The notes under the pieces: generated by a model
What the model saw: the letters and a program-made list of their open reading frames with translations, nothing else
Told to the model about the DNA's origin: nothing
The model's database searches: none
Origin: Cytophagales bacterium
GTDB taxonomy: Bacteria; Bacteroidota; Bacteroidia; Cytophagales; Cyclobacteriaceae
Assembly: GCA_003500135.1 (NCBI GenBank)
Contig: DNTA01000001.1
Location: 1-31,679 of the forward strand
Length of the DNA stretch: 31,679 bases
Reading direction: 5' to 3'
Position numbers and translations under genes: made by a program
Part shown: positions 17,836 to 27,121 of the stretch, piece after piece
Numbering within the stretch: the stretch's first letter is position 1
Layout of the letters: each line of letters begins with the position of its first letter

Positions 17836-17838
17836 ACA

Positions 17839-19326
17839 CTATTCTTCATATGCCCAGTCTATTTTATCTTTCATATCTTTCAATACGATACCTCGTTCCT
17901 TCAGCAATGACCTTATTTCATCTACTTTATCATAATTCTTTTCGGCCTTCGCTTCGGCATACAATTTAAGTAGAATATCCAGAATGCCATCGACATCTTC
18001 CGGTTTTTCCTCTCTTAATCCCAATACATTTTCGACAAAATCAGCAAATGTATTAATCAGTTTTTCAAAACCTTCTTTTCCTAATTCGCCAAATTTTAGG
18101 TTTTTGGTTTGCAGTGAATTGATCTTTTTGAGCAGGTTAAATAATTGTGCAATAACCCTGGCTGAATTGAAGTCATCGTTCATTGAACGATAAATGTTTT
18201 CAATGATCTGATCGATTTGCTTGAGTACTTTTTCATTTAGCCCGCCACCGTCTTCGGTATATTCCAATGACTTGGCGATGCGTAAACCATTGATGAGCTT
18301 TTTATAACCTTTTGCAGCTGCTTTGAGCGCCTCATTACTAAAATCAAGTGTGCTCGAATAATGCGATTGCAGCATAAAGAAACGAACGGTCATTGGGCTG
18401 TATGGCTGATCAAGAAGTTCATGCTCTCCGGTTACCAATTGATGTGGCAGGAATGAATTGCCCAGTGATTTGCTCATCTTTTGCCCATTTACGGTAAGCA
18501 TGTTGGTATGCAGCCAGTATTTAACCGGACTCTTACCAGTGGCGCCTTGCGACTGTGCTATTTCACATTCGTGATGTGGGAATTTAAGATCCATACCACC
18601 ACCATGGATATCAAATGTCTCACCTAGATATTTGGCGCTCATAACCGAACATTCGAGGTGCCAACCGGGAAAACCCACACTCCAGGGTGAATGCCAGCGC
18701 ATAATATGTCCTTTAACCGCTTTTTTCCATAATGCAAAGTCCACAGGATTGCGCTTTTCATCCTGGCCATCCAAAGTGCGCGAGCCCGACATGAGTTCTT
18801 CCAATACCCGGCCAGATAGTTCGCCGTAATGGTTATTTTCGTTGTATTTGGATACATCAAAATATACGGAACCATTTACTTCGTATGCCAGGCCTTTATT
18901 CATCAGGGCTTTGATCATCTCTATCTGCTCCACTATATGACCAGTGGCGGTAGGTTCAATATCTGGCGGTAAAATATTAAAGAGTTCCATCACGTTGTGG
19001 AAATCATTGGAGTAGCGCTGCACGATCTGCATGGGCTCCAGGTTTTCGAGACGTGCCTTTTTGCCTATTTTATCTTCTCCTTCATCAGCGTCGTCGGTCA
19101 GGTGACCTACGTCTGTTATATTACGCACATATCTAACCTTGTACCCCAGATGTTGAAGGTACCTGTAAATGACATCAAAGCTTAAAAAAGTACGGACATT
19201 GCCAAGATGTACATCGCTATATACGGTAGGGCCACATACATACATACCCACAAAAGGTGGATTGATGGGTTGAAACTCTTCTTTCTGCTTGGTAAGCGAA
19301 TTATATACTTTTAAGGGTATTTGCAT
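17839..19326 (-). CDS. cysS: Cysteine--tRNA ligase
   Basis: CysRS charges tRNA-Cys. The 495-residue protein has the class I HIGH-type motif HLGN at 40-43 within [13 protein letters not shown], zinc-site residues C31, the WHLECSVMS cysteine and the HHECE region, and KMSKS near 283-287. The C-terminal anticodon-binding helical part ends in [22 protein letters not shown], as usual. It heads a minus-strand group with the cyclase-like lipoprotein and polA. A TAAATTTG box lies only 4 nt before its ATG (19331-19338), which is too close for an ordinary leader. Confidence 0.97.
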   Translation of the reverse strand: MQIPLKVYNSLTKQKEEFQPINPPFVGMYVCGPTVYSDVHLGNVRTFLSFDVIYRYLQHLGYKVRYVRNITDVGHLTDDADEGEDKIGKKARLENLEPMQIVQRYSNDFHNVMELFNILPPDIEPTATGHIVEQIEMIKALMNKGLAYEVNGSVYFDVSKYNENNHYGELSGRVLEELMSGSRTLDGQDEKRNPVDFALWKKAVKGHIMRWHSPWSVGFPGWHLECSVMSAKYLGETFDIHGGGMDLKFPHHECEIAQSQGATGKSPVKYWLHTNMLTVNGQKMSKSLGNSFLPHQLVTGEHELLDQPYSPMTVRFFMLQSHYSSTLDFSNEALKAAAKGYKKLINGLRIAKSLEYTEDGGGLNEKVLKQIDQIIENIYRSMNDDFNSARVIAQLFNLLKKINSLQTKNLKFGELGKEGFEKLINTFADFVENVLGLREEKPEDVDGILDILLKLYAEAKAEKNYDKVDEIRSLLKERGIVLKDMKDKIDWAYEE

Positions 19327-19440
19327 GCGGCAAATTTAGCAATTTAGAGTTAAGCAGAAATGGAAAATTCATCGTTTGAACAAAAAGCTTGATTCAAAGG
19401 CTTATGGCACCTTTTCTTTTTATTAAAAAATACCATTGCT

Positions 19441-19470
19441 TTTGTTTATTTAATTAATTAAGTAAATTTG
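19441..19470 (+). promoter_or_regulatory. Bacteroidota-type promoter for rimP-nusA-infB
   Basis: TTTG (19441-19444), an 18-nt A/T-rich spacer and a perfect TAnnTTTG (TAAATTTG, 19463-19470) fit the sigma-ABfr consensus. Transcription would start near 19476, about 13 nt before the leader hairpin and 50 nt before the rimP ATG. Confidence 0.7.
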
Positions 19471-19488
19471 CATCGAATTTGGAACGCC

Positions 19489-19513
19489 AAAGGGGACCTG
19501 AGTCCCCTTTTTT
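19489..19513 (+). terminator. Intrinsic terminator (possible attenuator) in the rimP leader
   Basis: AAAGGGGAC (19489-19497) pairs perfectly with GTCCCCTTT (19502-19510) around a CTGA loop and runs into six T. It ends 12 nt before the rimP ATG. The nearest upstream plus-strand gene stops at 13955 and cysS is divergent, so no upstream transcript needs terminating here. That makes attenuation of rimP-nusA-infB the natural reading. No clear antiterminator pairing is visible. Confidence 0.75.
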
Positions 19514-19525
19514 ATTAGGCCGGAT

Positions 19526-20005
19526 ATGGAAAACCAGGAAATAGCTCAACACATAGCTACGCTAGCCAACGAGAGCTTTCATAAAGAAGGTCTTTATCTC
19601 GTTGATGTGCTTGTGAAAGGCCATCCAAACAGCCGAAAAATTATTGTATTGCTAGATGCTGATGGAGGGCTTAATATAGATGATTGCTCCATCCTGAGTA
19701 AAGCGCTCTCTTCAAAGTTGGATGAAGTAGATTTTGTGTCGGGTAAATATACCTTGGAAGTAAGTTCACCAGGGTTGGACCATCCGCTAAAATTAAAAAG
19801 GCAGTATCCAAAAAACGTCGGAAGAAGCCTGAAAGTAATTACCATCGGAAATGAGACGATTGAGGGGGTTCTTAAAGAGGTGACTTCTGATGAAATAACG
19901 CTGGAATTAATTAAAAACAAAAAAGCAAAAAATAAAACGGGAACCGGGGAACGAACCATCCCTTTCGGAGAAATTGAAAAAACGTTTGTGTTGGTTACCT
20001 TTTAA
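19526..20005 (+). CDS. rimP: Ribosome maturation factor RimP
   Basis: RimP assists late assembly of the 30S subunit. The 159-residue protein has the two-domain layout: an N-terminal alpha/beta domain with LYLVDVLVKG, DADGGLNIDDCSILSKALSSKLDE and YTLEVSSPGLDHPLK (the family's most conserved stretch, about 75-89), then a C-terminal SH3-like barrel (GRSLKVITIGNETIEGVLKE). Length and start are normal. It is first in rimP-nusA-infB, a very widely conserved order, with nusA 9 nt downstream. Its leader carries the terminator-like hairpin. Confidence 0.95.
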   Translation: MENQEIAQHIATLANESFHKEGLYLVDVLVKGHPNSRKIIVLLDADGGLNIDDCSILSKALSSKLDEVDFVSGKYTLEVSSPGLDHPLKLKRQYPKNVGRSLKVITIGNETIEGVLKEVTSDEITLELIKNKKAKNKTGTGERTIPFGEIEKTFVLVTF

Positions 20006-20014
20006 AATACTGAA

Positions 20015-21259
20015 ATGGAAAATGCAACATTAATTGAATCGTTTGCCGATTTTGCAAGGCATAAGAATGTCGATCGTCCTACGATGATCAGAATTCTGGA
20101 GGATGTATTCAGAACAATGATCCGTAAAAAATACAAAACGGACGACAACTTCGATATTATTATCAATGCCGACAAAGGTGACCTTGAAATCTGGAGATTT
20201 CGGGAAATCGTAGACGACAATTCGGAGGACATCTGGGACCATGATAAGATCAGTCTTTCAGAAGCTCAAAAAATTGAACCTGACTTTGAGATAGGTGAGG
20301 AAGTAGCCGAAGAGATAAAGCTCGAAGACTTTGGTCGCAGGGCCGTAATGACTGCACGCCAAACCCTGATCCAAAAGATAAAGGATTTGGAAAAAGACAA
20401 TCTTTTCCAAAAATATAAAGACCTGGTCGGTGAGATCATTATTGGCGAGGTTTACCAGATCTTAAGCAAGGAGGTATTGTGTATTGATGGTGAAGGAAAC
20501 GAACTTATTCTTCCAAAAAACGAACAAATACCTAAGGACAGGTTCAGAAAAGGCGATACTGTTCGTGCGATCGTTCACCGTGTAGAGATGGTAAATGGTA
20601 ATCCCAAAATCATTCTTTCGCGCACCTCTCCTGTATTCCTGGAGCGTTTGTTTGAAAATGAAGTCCCCGAAGTTTTTGATGGATTAATCACTATTAAAAA
20701 CGTAGTGCGCGAACCCGGTGAAAGAGCCAAAGTAGCCGTAGAATCGTACGATGACCGCATAGACCCCGTGGGTGCATGTGTGGGGATGAAAGGATCCCGA
20801 ATCCATAGTATTGTACGGGAACTGCAAAACGAAAACATTGACGTTATCAACTTCACTGAAAATCTAGACCTATTCATATCACGTGCGTTAAGCCCTGCTA
20901 AAATAAGCAGTATCAAAATGATTGAAGACGAAGGTCGTGTGAGTGTCTTTCTTAAACCGGACCAGGTTTCACTGGCTATCGGTAAAGGAGGACATAACAT
21001 AAAACTGGCCAGTAAACTGGTTGGCTATGAAATTGACGTATTCAGAGATCTTGAAGGTCAGGAGCTTGAAGAAGATGTGGATCTCGATGAATTTGCAGAT
21101 GAAATAGAAGACTGGGTAATCGATGAATTAAAGCGAATCGGACTGGATTCTGCTAAAAGTGTATTAGCTTTGTCGAAAGATGAACTGGTACGGCGCACTG
21201 ACCTTGAGGAAGAAACGATTGATAATGTCCTCAAAATCTTAAAACAAGAATTTGAATAA
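20015..21259 (+). CDS. nusA: Transcription termination/antitermination factor NusA
   Basis: NusA binds RNA polymerase and modulates pausing, termination and antitermination. The 414-residue protein has the N-terminal polymerase-binding domain (1 to about 130), an S1 domain (about 137-205, GEIIIGEVYQILSKEVLCID), KH1 with the GMKGSRI loop near 255-262 and KH2 with AIGKGGHNIKLA near 325-336. A short C-terminal helical stretch (DWVIDELKRIGLDSAKSVLALS) follows. This is the compact form without the two full acidic repeats of E. coli NusA. NusA may act on the terminator in its own operon leader. Confidence 0.96.
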   Translation: MENATLIESFADFARHKNVDRPTMIRILEDVFRTMIRKKYKTDDNFDIIINADKGDLEIWRFREIVDDNSEDIWDHDKISLSEAQKIEPDFEIGEEVAEEIKLEDFGRRAVMTARQTLIQKIKDLEKDNLFQKYKDLVGEIIIGEVYQILSKEVLCIDGEGNELILPKNEQIPKDRFRKGDTVRAIVHRVEMVNGNPKIILSRTSPVFLERLFENEVPEVFDGLITIKNVVREPGERAKVAVESYDDRIDPVGACVGMKGSRIHSIVRELQNENIDVINFTENLDLFISRALSPAKISSIKMIEDEGRVSVFLKPDQVSLAIGKGGHNIKLASKLVGYEIDVFRDLEGQELEEDVDLDEFADEIEDWVIDELKRIGLDSAKSVLALSKDELVRRTDLEEETIDNVLKILKQEFE

Positions 21260-21296
21260 ACTTTTTAGACTCTTTTTTTAATACAAAGGCATCAAT

Positions 21297-24275
21297 ATGG
21301 CAAAAGTGATGAGATTAAGTCAGGTGGCGAGGAAACTGAACATTGGTAAAAATACCATCGTTGAGTTTTTGGAGTCCAAAGGCTATGATATTGAAGATAA
21401 TCCGAATTCAAAGATCAATGAAGATCAGCTTCAATTGCTCTCCAGGGAGTTTGCTGACTCCGCTTTGGATAAGGAAGAAGCTTCAGGCCTGCAAATTGGC
21501 TCGAAGCATTCGGGAAACGTTGTGATAGACACGACTAAAGAATCGAGCAATCAGGACGATGACGATGAGGAACAAATCCTGATTAAAAATGTGGGTATTG
21601 AAAAGCCTGAAGACAAAGAAGATCAAACCGAGGACCAGCCATCCGATGCCAATAAAGTAGAATCTGCTGCACCCAAACTGAAAGGGATCAAAGTAGTAGG
21701 GAAAATTGATCTTGAAAAAGAAAAGGAAGAAGCGCAAATTGCTGAAAAAAAAGGGTCTAAAAAAGAAGAAGGGGAAGAAAAGCCGAAAAAAGAAGAAACG
21801 CCAAAACAGCCGGAAGCCAGTATAGAAGAACAGCCTCCAAAAGAAAAACCTAAAGAGCCGAAAGCCGGGGAAAAGCCTCAGCAAAAGAAAGAAGAACCAA
21901 AGGAAGTAGAGAAGCCAATAGCTGAAGATAAAACTACACAGAAGGAAGACAAGGAAGAGCCGAAAAAACCACAACCAAAAGCAGAGGAACCCAAGGAAGA
22001 TGAAAAGGCAAAACCTGCCAAAGAGGAGCCTACCCAGAAAAAAGAAGAGGCCACTAATGAGGATGCAGAAGAAAGCTCTAAAGTGATTGAAGCAAAAGCA
22101 GAAACGCTAAAAGGCTTAAAAGTGGTAGGTAAAATTGACCTGCCTTCACAAAAGAAAAAATCGCCAAAACCGGTTGCCTCATCCGATGATAAAAACCAAA
22201 AGGAAAGCAAAAAGAAAAAGCGGCCCAGAAAGCGGATTCGAAAAGAAGGTGAAGGCGCGCCACGCGACCAACAACAACAGCAACGCCAGGGTGGCGGCGG
22301 ACCTCAGCGCGATAAAAAAGGTGGACGCAAAGGAGGCAAAAGAGGCCGCTTCCAAAAAGAAGAACTTTCCGATAAGGAAATTCAGGAGCAAATTAAGAAT
22401 ACACTTGCCAAACTAAGCGGAGGTAAATCAGGTGGTGGCGGCTCCCGCTCGAAATATAGGAGGGAAAAGCGACAGACTGCTGCCGAATCGCAGGAAGAGC
22501 AAATGATGAGAGAAATGGAAGACTCAAAAATCATTAAGGTTAATGAGTTCATTTCTGCCAACGACCTGGCCTCTATGATGGATGTTTCTGTCAATGATGT
22601 CATCTCCAAATGTATGGAACTGGGCATGTTCGTGTCTATCAACCAAAGACTTGATGCCGAAACCATCACCATTATTTCCGATGAGTTCGGTTACAGTGTT
22701 AAGTTTGCCGATGAAGATGATGAAGTTGAAGTTGTAGAAGAAAAAGATAAAGAAGAAGATCTTAAAGAACGCGCCCCTATCGTTACCATTATGGGACACG
22801 TTGACCACGGTAAAACTTCATTGCTTGACTTTATTCGTCACTCGAAAGTAACTGAATCGGAAGCCGGTGGTATTACACAGCACATCGGCGCTTATGATGT
22901 AATGACTGAAAGCGGTAAGCCGATATCGTTTCTTGATACTCCTGGTCACGAAGCTTTTACAGCAATGCGTGCACGAGGAGCTAAACTGACCGATATTGTT
23001 GTGATCGTGGTTGCGGCCGACGACAATGTGATGCCCCAAACAAAAGAGGCCATAAATCACGCACAGGTGGCCGGCGTACCGATCATAATTGCCATTAACA
23101 AAATTGATAAACCGAATGCCAACCCGGATAAAATCAAGGAAGAACTCGCCAATATCAATATTCTGGTAGAAGACTGGGGTGGTAAATATCAATGCCAGGC
23201 CATTTCTGCCAAAACCGGTGAAGGTATTGAGGATTTACTTGAAAAAATATTGCTGGAAGCTGAATTATTGGAGTTGAAAGCAAATCCTGACAAACCAGCC
23301 GTAGGTACAGTTGTTGAAGCCATGCTCGATAAAGGCCGTGGTTACGTCGCTACACTTCTGGTCCAGGCCGGTGTATTAAAAATTGGTGATATAATGCTTG
23401 CCGGGGCACACTTCGGGCGAGTGAAAGCCATGTTCGACCATAGAGGCAAAAAGCTTGATCTAGCCGGGCCTTCTACCCCTGTTCAGGTTCTTGGCCTTGA
23501 CGGCGCACCACAGGCAGGTGATAAAATAAATGTAATGGAAAGTGAGCGTGAAGCCAGAGAAATCGCTACTAAAAGGGCTCAATTGCTGCGGGAACAATCC
23601 ATCAGAACCAAGAAACATATCACCCTCGATGAAATTGGCCGGCGATTGGCTATCGGAACATTCAAGGAGCTCAATATCATTGTAAAAGGTGACGTGGATG
23701 GTTCAGTTGAAGCGCTAAGTGACTCGCTCCTTAAGTTGTCGACCGAGGAGGTCCAGGTTTCCATCATTCATAAAGGTGTTGGCCAGATATCTGAGTCAGA
23801 TGTATTGCTTGCCTCTGCTTCAGACGCCATTATTGTTGGTTTCCAGGTAAGGCCATCGCAAAGCGCCAGAAAACTGGCTGAGCAGGAAGAAATTGAAATA
23901 AGGCTTTACTCAATCATCTACGATGCTATCAACGAGATCAAAGATGCCATGGAAGGCATGTTGGCGCCAGATGTAGAGGAAGTGATCACAGGTAATGCAG
24001 AAGTGCGTGACACCTTCAAAATCTCAAAAATTGGAACCATTGCAGGATGTATGGTTACGGAAGGTTTGATCAAGCGGAACAATAGAATAAGATTGATCCG
24101 TGAAGGCATCGTAATCTACACCGGAGAAATTGATGCACTGAAGAGGTTCAAAGATGATGTGACCGAAGTAAAGCAGGGCTATGAATGTGGTATCCGAATC
24201 AAAAACTTCAACGACATAAAAATCGGAGATAATATAGAGAGCTTCGAAGAAAAAGAAGTTAAACGGACACTATAA
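21297..24275 (+). CDS. infB: Translation initiation factor IF-2
   Basis: IF-2 is the GTPase that positions initiator tRNA and joins ribosomal subunits. The 992-residue protein has an N-terminal IF2_N-like domain (1-52), a long Lys/Glu/Pro-rich disordered segment (about 90-400), a second IF2_N domain (about 407-462) and the GTPase domain with GHVDHGKT (500-507), DTPGHE (about 547) and NKID (about 601-604). Domains II-IV follow, with [21 protein letters not shown] and [25 protein letters not shown] (128-139) recurs as [12 protein letters not shown] (271-282) in the disordered part. It starts 37 nt after nusA and ends in a strong terminator. Confidence 0.97.
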   Translation: MAKVMRLSQVARKLNIGKNTIVEFLESKGYDIEDNPNSKINEDQLQLLSREFADSALDKEEASGLQIGSKHSGNVVIDTTKESSNQDDDDEEQILIKNVGIEKPEDKEDQTEDQPSDANKVESAAPKLKGIKVVGKIDLEKEKEEAQIAEKKGSKKEEGEEKPKKEETPKQPEASIEEQPPKEKPKEPKAGEKPQQKKEEPKEVEKPIAEDKTTQKEDKEEPKKPQPKAEEPKEDEKAKPAKEEPTQKKEEATNEDAEESSKVIEAKAETLKGLKVVGKIDLPSQKKKSPKPVASSDDKNQKESKKKKRPRKRIRKEGEGAPRDQQQQQRQGGGGPQRDKKGGRKGGKRGRFQKEELSDKEIQEQIKNTLAKLSGGKSGGGGSRSKYRREKRQTAAESQEEQMMREMEDSKIIKVNEFISANDLASMMDVSVNDVISKCMELGMFVSINQRLDAETITIISDEFGYSVKFADEDDEVEVVEEKDKEEDLKERAPIVTIMGHVDHGKTSLLDFIRHSKVTESEAGGITQHIGAYDVMTESGKPISFLDTPGHEAFTAMRARGAKLTDIVVIVVAADDNVMPQTKEAINHAQVAGVPIIIAINKIDKPNANPDKIKEELANINILVEDWGGKYQCQAISAKTGEGIEDLLEKILLEAELLELKANPDKPAVGTVVEAMLDKGRGYVATLLVQAGVLKIGDIMLAGAHFGRVKAMFDHRGKKLDLAGPSTPVQVLGLDGAPQAGDKINVMESEREAREIATKRAQLLREQSIRTKKHITLDEIGRRLAIGTFKELNIIVKGDVDGSVEALSDSLLKLSTEEVQVSIIHKGVGQISESDVLLASASDAIIVGFQVRPSQSARKLAEQEEIEIRLYSIIYDAINEIKDAMEGMLAPDVEEVITGNAEVRDTFKISKIGTIAGCMVTEGLIKRNNRIRLIREGIVIYTGEIDALKRFKDDVTEVKQGYECGIRIKNFNDIKIGDNIESFEEKEVKRTL

Positions 24276-24293
24276 GAGATATAACAATCGAAG

Positions 24294-24329
24294 AAAGGCC
24301 GGCAGATCAATGACCTACCGGCCTTTTTT
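24294..24329 (+). terminator. Intrinsic terminator of rimP-nusA-infB
   Basis: AAAGGCCGG (24294-24302) pairs with CCGGCCTTT (24318-24326) and leads into six T (24324-24329). It lies 18 nt past the infB stop and just before the convergent pepE stop. The minus side has only TTTCTT, so it works mainly for infB. Confidence 0.9.
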
Positions 24330-24343
24330 GATATGATATTATT

Positions 24344-25051
24344 TTATTTTAACCAACGGTCAAGGTCGTCATCTACTGTATATGTCTCAACTTCTTTCCC
24401 GTTTTGAAAAACACGAACCGCGCCTATACCCTTATATCGCATGGAGCCGCCTTCTATCTGAAGCAAGCCGCCTTCGGGTACGCCTATTACCGCCATGGAA
24501 GGGTTTGCCAATAAAAACTCTTTTATTCGTAAGGGCCTGGTTTCACCACCATGATTGGGAATAGTCGATTCAGTGTAATGCGGGTTGATTTGAAAAGGAA
24601 TGAGATCTAACATTTTAAAACTTTGGGGTTCCACAATGGGCATATCGTTTGTCGTCTTTAAGGTTGGGCAAGCCGCATTGGAACCGGCGCTCCATCCGAT
24701 GTATGGAGCGCCTTCTTCAACTTTTTTCCGTATTCCTTCAATCCAACCCTTTTGCAGGTGATCCGCTAATTGAAAAGTATTACCTCCACCAACTGCTAGA
24801 GCATCAGCCTCGGAAAGGGCTTTTTCCTTACTTTCAACCCGATGTGCCGGAATAACTTCATAACCCATCGCATCAAAACGTTCCGAAACTTTATCAAAAT
24901 ATTCATCAAAGCTGAAGGTAACTCCGGCGTATGGAAAAAAAAGTATCTTCAGTCTTTTCTCTCCAAAAAACGATTTTATGTACGCCTCAGGCCAGCCTAA
25001 AAACTGGTCATCCGGCATTGTAGAATTACTTAGTAGAAGCAATCTTTTCAT
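24344..25051 (-). CDS. pepE: Dipeptidase E (peptidase S51, aspartyl dipeptidase)
   Basis: PepE cleaves dipeptides with N-terminal aspartate in the cytosol. The 235-residue protein has the nucleophile elbow GWSAGSN with Ser121, Asp136 in TTNDMP and His158 in NPHYTE. These lie one residue from the Salmonella PepE triad (S120, D135, H157), so it should be active. The start LLLLSNS and the VGGGNTFQL motif (87-95) are also typical. It is convergent with infB and lies 214 nt from the next upstream gene on its strand, so it may have its own promoter, though I found no convincing one. Confidence 0.93.
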   Translation of the reverse strand: MKRLLLLSNSTMPDDQFLGWPEAYIKSFFGEKRLKILFFPYAGVTFSFDEYFDKVSERFDAMGYEVIPAHRVESKEKALSEADALAVGGGNTFQLADHLQKGWIEGIRKKVEEGAPYIGWSAGSNAACPTLKTTNDMPIVEPQSFKMLDLIPFQINPHYTESTIPNHGGETRPLRIKEFLLANPSMAVIGVPEGGLLQIEGGSMRYKGIGAVRVFQNGKEVETYTVDDDLDRWLK

Positions 25052-25179
25052 ATATCTGGATATTTAATTGAAGATTGTCGTTACACTTAAATTTTTCCGT
25101 AAGCCTTTTTCAGGCATAATAAGTAAGGACCCCGGAAGTTTACCTTGTAATGTTTGGCTCCATTTATCACTTTTTCAGC

Positions 25180-25199
25180 TTGTGTTCGTCGAACCACAA
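25180..25199. repeat. Short dyad in the pepE upstream region
   Basis: TTGTGTTCG and CGAACCACAA are inverted copies separated by one base, with a single extra C in the right arm. It sits about 130 nt upstream of pepE in the 214-nt gap 25052-25265. It could be an operator or chance. I see no gene, tRNA or clear promoter in the rest of this gap. Confidence 0.3.
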
Positions 25200-25265
25200 A
25201 AAAACATCACGCCAAAAGCGCTATATATTTGACTTTTTCCGGGATTAATAATAAAAATAACAAGA

Positions 25266-25688
25266 TCACACACCCATTGCAGTGAGCACAATTGTTCTCG
25301 CACCTCCATAATCCCTGAATTCGCACAGGTAAATGCCCTGCCAGGTACCCAGGTTTAAGCTTCCATTGGTTATTGGGATGGATACAGAGCAGCCAACCAT
25401 CGAAGATTTCAGGTGCCCCGGCATATCATCGATCCCTTCTACATTATGTTGATAATAGTTTTCAACTTCGGGAACTATGCTATCGAAATGTAATTCGAAA
25501 TCTTCACGTACCGTTGGGTCGGTGTTTTCATTTATTGTCAAACCGGCTGAAGTGTGTTGGATAAATACCTGTAGATATCCTGCTTTAATTTCTGAAATCT
25601 CCGGGATTTCATCCAGAACGCGGTCAGTAATGATATGAAATCCGCGATCGTGAGGTGATAATGTAAACTCTTTCTGAAATACTTTCAT
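25266..25688 (-). CDS. YjbQ family protein (UPF0047)
   Basis: The 140-residue protein belongs to the YjbQ/UPF0047 family, sometimes annotated as secondary thiamine-phosphate synthase; the physiological role is not settled. Conserved blocks are FIQHTSAGLTINEN (about 42-55), the histidine in LHFDSIVP, GIDDMPGHLKSSMVG (about 84-98) and LGTWQGIYLCEFRD (about 114-127), with histidines that form the presumed metal site. I use the ATG at 25688, which gives the usual N-terminus KVFQKEFTL; the frame is open ten codons further. It lies 50 nt after the beta-helix gene. Confidence 0.9.
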   Translation of the reverse strand: MKVFQKEFTLSPHDRGFHIITDRVLDEIPEISEIKAGYLQVFIQHTSAGLTINENTDPTVREDFELHFDSIVPEVENYYQHNVEGIDDMPGHLKSSMVGCSVSIPITNGSLNLGTWQGIYLCEFRDYGGARTIVLTAMGV

Positions 25689-25738
25689 ATTATTCGCTGT
25701 TTTAATCAAATTTAACATCTAAAAAATAAAAAACGAAT

Positions 25739-27121
25739 CTAATACAGTCTTTCGTACGCACCCAAATCCGGTAATGTATCACGCATATTCCCCTCGAGGT
25801 CGAAAGGAATACCAAGATTCACACCGGCATCCTGGGCTATTGATAACGTATCTAAGTGATAATCAGCTTCAATAGGAGAAATAAATAAGGGGTCTTCATT
25901 TATTATGTTATGCTCTGCAAGATCCGAATCCTGAGTTTTTAAAAGGTTATTTTTTATGGTGACTTCTGATTGTGTTTCACCCGACAAGTTAATTAATACT
26001 TCTTCATCACGGTCACCAAAAACGATGCAGTTCTGAATATTCGTGATAATGGGTTCTATCAAAACATTCCCGTCATCCAGCTCAATAAAGTCGCTGAGTA
26101 CCAACCCGGGGCCCTGCCGGAAAAAATTAACCGGGTATCCGGCGATGGTCACATGGTAGGCAGTAAGGTTTCCTCCAGCCAATACGGCAAGTCCTGCATC
26201 CCTTCCGTTAGCGATTACAGAATTTTCGATGTACACATCTGAAGTAAATGAGGCAACCGCAATTTCGCTCATATTTTCTATGATAGAATTTCTGATTGAA
26301 ACATCCGGTATGGTATCTTCATCTGGTGTGCCAATTCGAAGACCTAACCGGGCGTTTCTTACCGTTGTATGCAGCAGTTCATTGTTTTTACTGCCCTCCA
26401 AAAAATAAATACCGCCCCATTGTCCGGCGGCATCGGCGTATAAACCATCCTGCCTTTCATTAGTAAACATAATATTTTGTTCCGCGGTTCCATTTGTGTG
26501 CAGGGAACCCTGTACAAATATCTCGGTTTGAAAGGCACAAAATATCCTCGCTCCTGCTTCTATTGTTAACCGGCATAAGCTGTCAATCAGGATATCGTTA
26601 TAAATTACATATGGTTTATCGTTGATCCATGTTTGATCACAGCTAAGTATGGAATCGCCTATAAAATGGGCATCCTGCCCCCAGGCCTCAAGATGAACGA
26701 ATTGAACTACGCCGTTTGTTTGAAAAGAAATGCTATCCCGAATGAGAAAAGGTAAGTTTTCATTCAACGGATTTATTTCAGCTTCCACCAACACAAGCAA
26801 AGAATCTTTGGCAAAAAGCAACTGGTTATTGAACTGCTTTCGCCTCTCACCATTAATAGTAAGTATGTAAGGTGAGTCGGCACCCGAAAGTGAGATTTTG
26901 TCAATATTTAATGCCCCGGTATGCGGGTTGTAAACTTTAAATCTTTTGGCAATACTATTGACGCTTGTGAATAGGGTATCAAAAGAAATGGTGTCGCGCT
27001 CAAAAACCAGCCCCCCCTGATAGTTTCGATCAACAGATTCAAATTCCCGTTCACAGCTTAAAGTAATGATTGTTAAGCACAGTGCACAGTAAATACTGTA
27101 TTTTAAAAATTTGAATGGCAT
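25739..27121 (-). CDS. Parallel beta-helix repeat lipoprotein
   Basis: This 460-residue protein has a lipoprotein-like signal (ITLSC, cysteine at 23, followed by acidic residues). An Ig-like N-terminal part (FDTLFTSVNSIAKRFKVYNPHTGALNI) is followed from about residue 150 by repeated short strands typical of a right-handed parallel beta-helix (IEAGARIFCAFQTEIFVQGSL, WGGIYFLEGSKNNELLHTTVRNARLGLRIG, SIRNSIIENMSE). The C-terminus ends DLGAYERLY, like choice-of-anchor-Q type proteins. It is probably exported and may be surface-exposed. No catalytic residues can be assigned. Its ATG overlaps the prfA stop by one base (TAATG), indicating coupled translation. Confidence 0.85.
   Translation of the reverse strand: MPFKFLKYSIYCALCLTIITLSCEREFESVDRNYQGGLVFERDTISFDTLFTSVNSIAKRFKVYNPHTGALNIDKISLSGADSPYILTINGERRKQFNNQLLFAKDSLLVLVEAEINPLNENLPFLIRDSISFQTNGVVQFVHLEAWGQDAHFIGDSILSCDQTWINDKPYVIYNDILIDSLCRLTIEAGARIFCAFQTEIFVQGSLHTNGTAEQNIMFTNERQDGLYADAAGQWGGIYFLEGSKNNELLHTTVRNARLGLRIGTPDEDTIPDVSIRNSIIENMSEIAVASFTSDVYIENSVIANGRDAGLAVLAGGNLTAYHVTIAGYPVNFFRQGPGLVLSDFIELDDGNVLIEPIITNIQNCIVFGDRDEEVLINLSGETQSEVTIKNNLLKTQDSDLAEHNIINEDPLFISPIEADYHLDTLSIAQDAGVNLGIPFDLEGNMRDTLPDLGAYERLY

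Noticed and set aside
21483..22391. Long minus-strand frames rich in Phe and Leu opposite infB
   Set aside because: They are the reverse complement of the Lys/Glu-rich IF-2 linker (AAG/GAA read as CTT/TTC), not membrane proteins.
25180..25199. GGTTCGA-like string on the minus strand suggesting a tRNA T-arm
   Set aside because: No acceptor, D or anticodon arm fits around it; it is only a short dyad.
25224..25231. Perfect TATATTTG (-7 type box) on the plus strand
   Set aside because: No -33 element at the right distance and no plus-strand gene downstream; expected by chance in A/T-rich DNA.
25150..25248. 32-codon plus-strand frame starting MFGSIYHFFS in the pepE-YjbQ gap
   Set aside because: Short, no ribosome-binding or promoter support, composition like random A/T-rich DNA.
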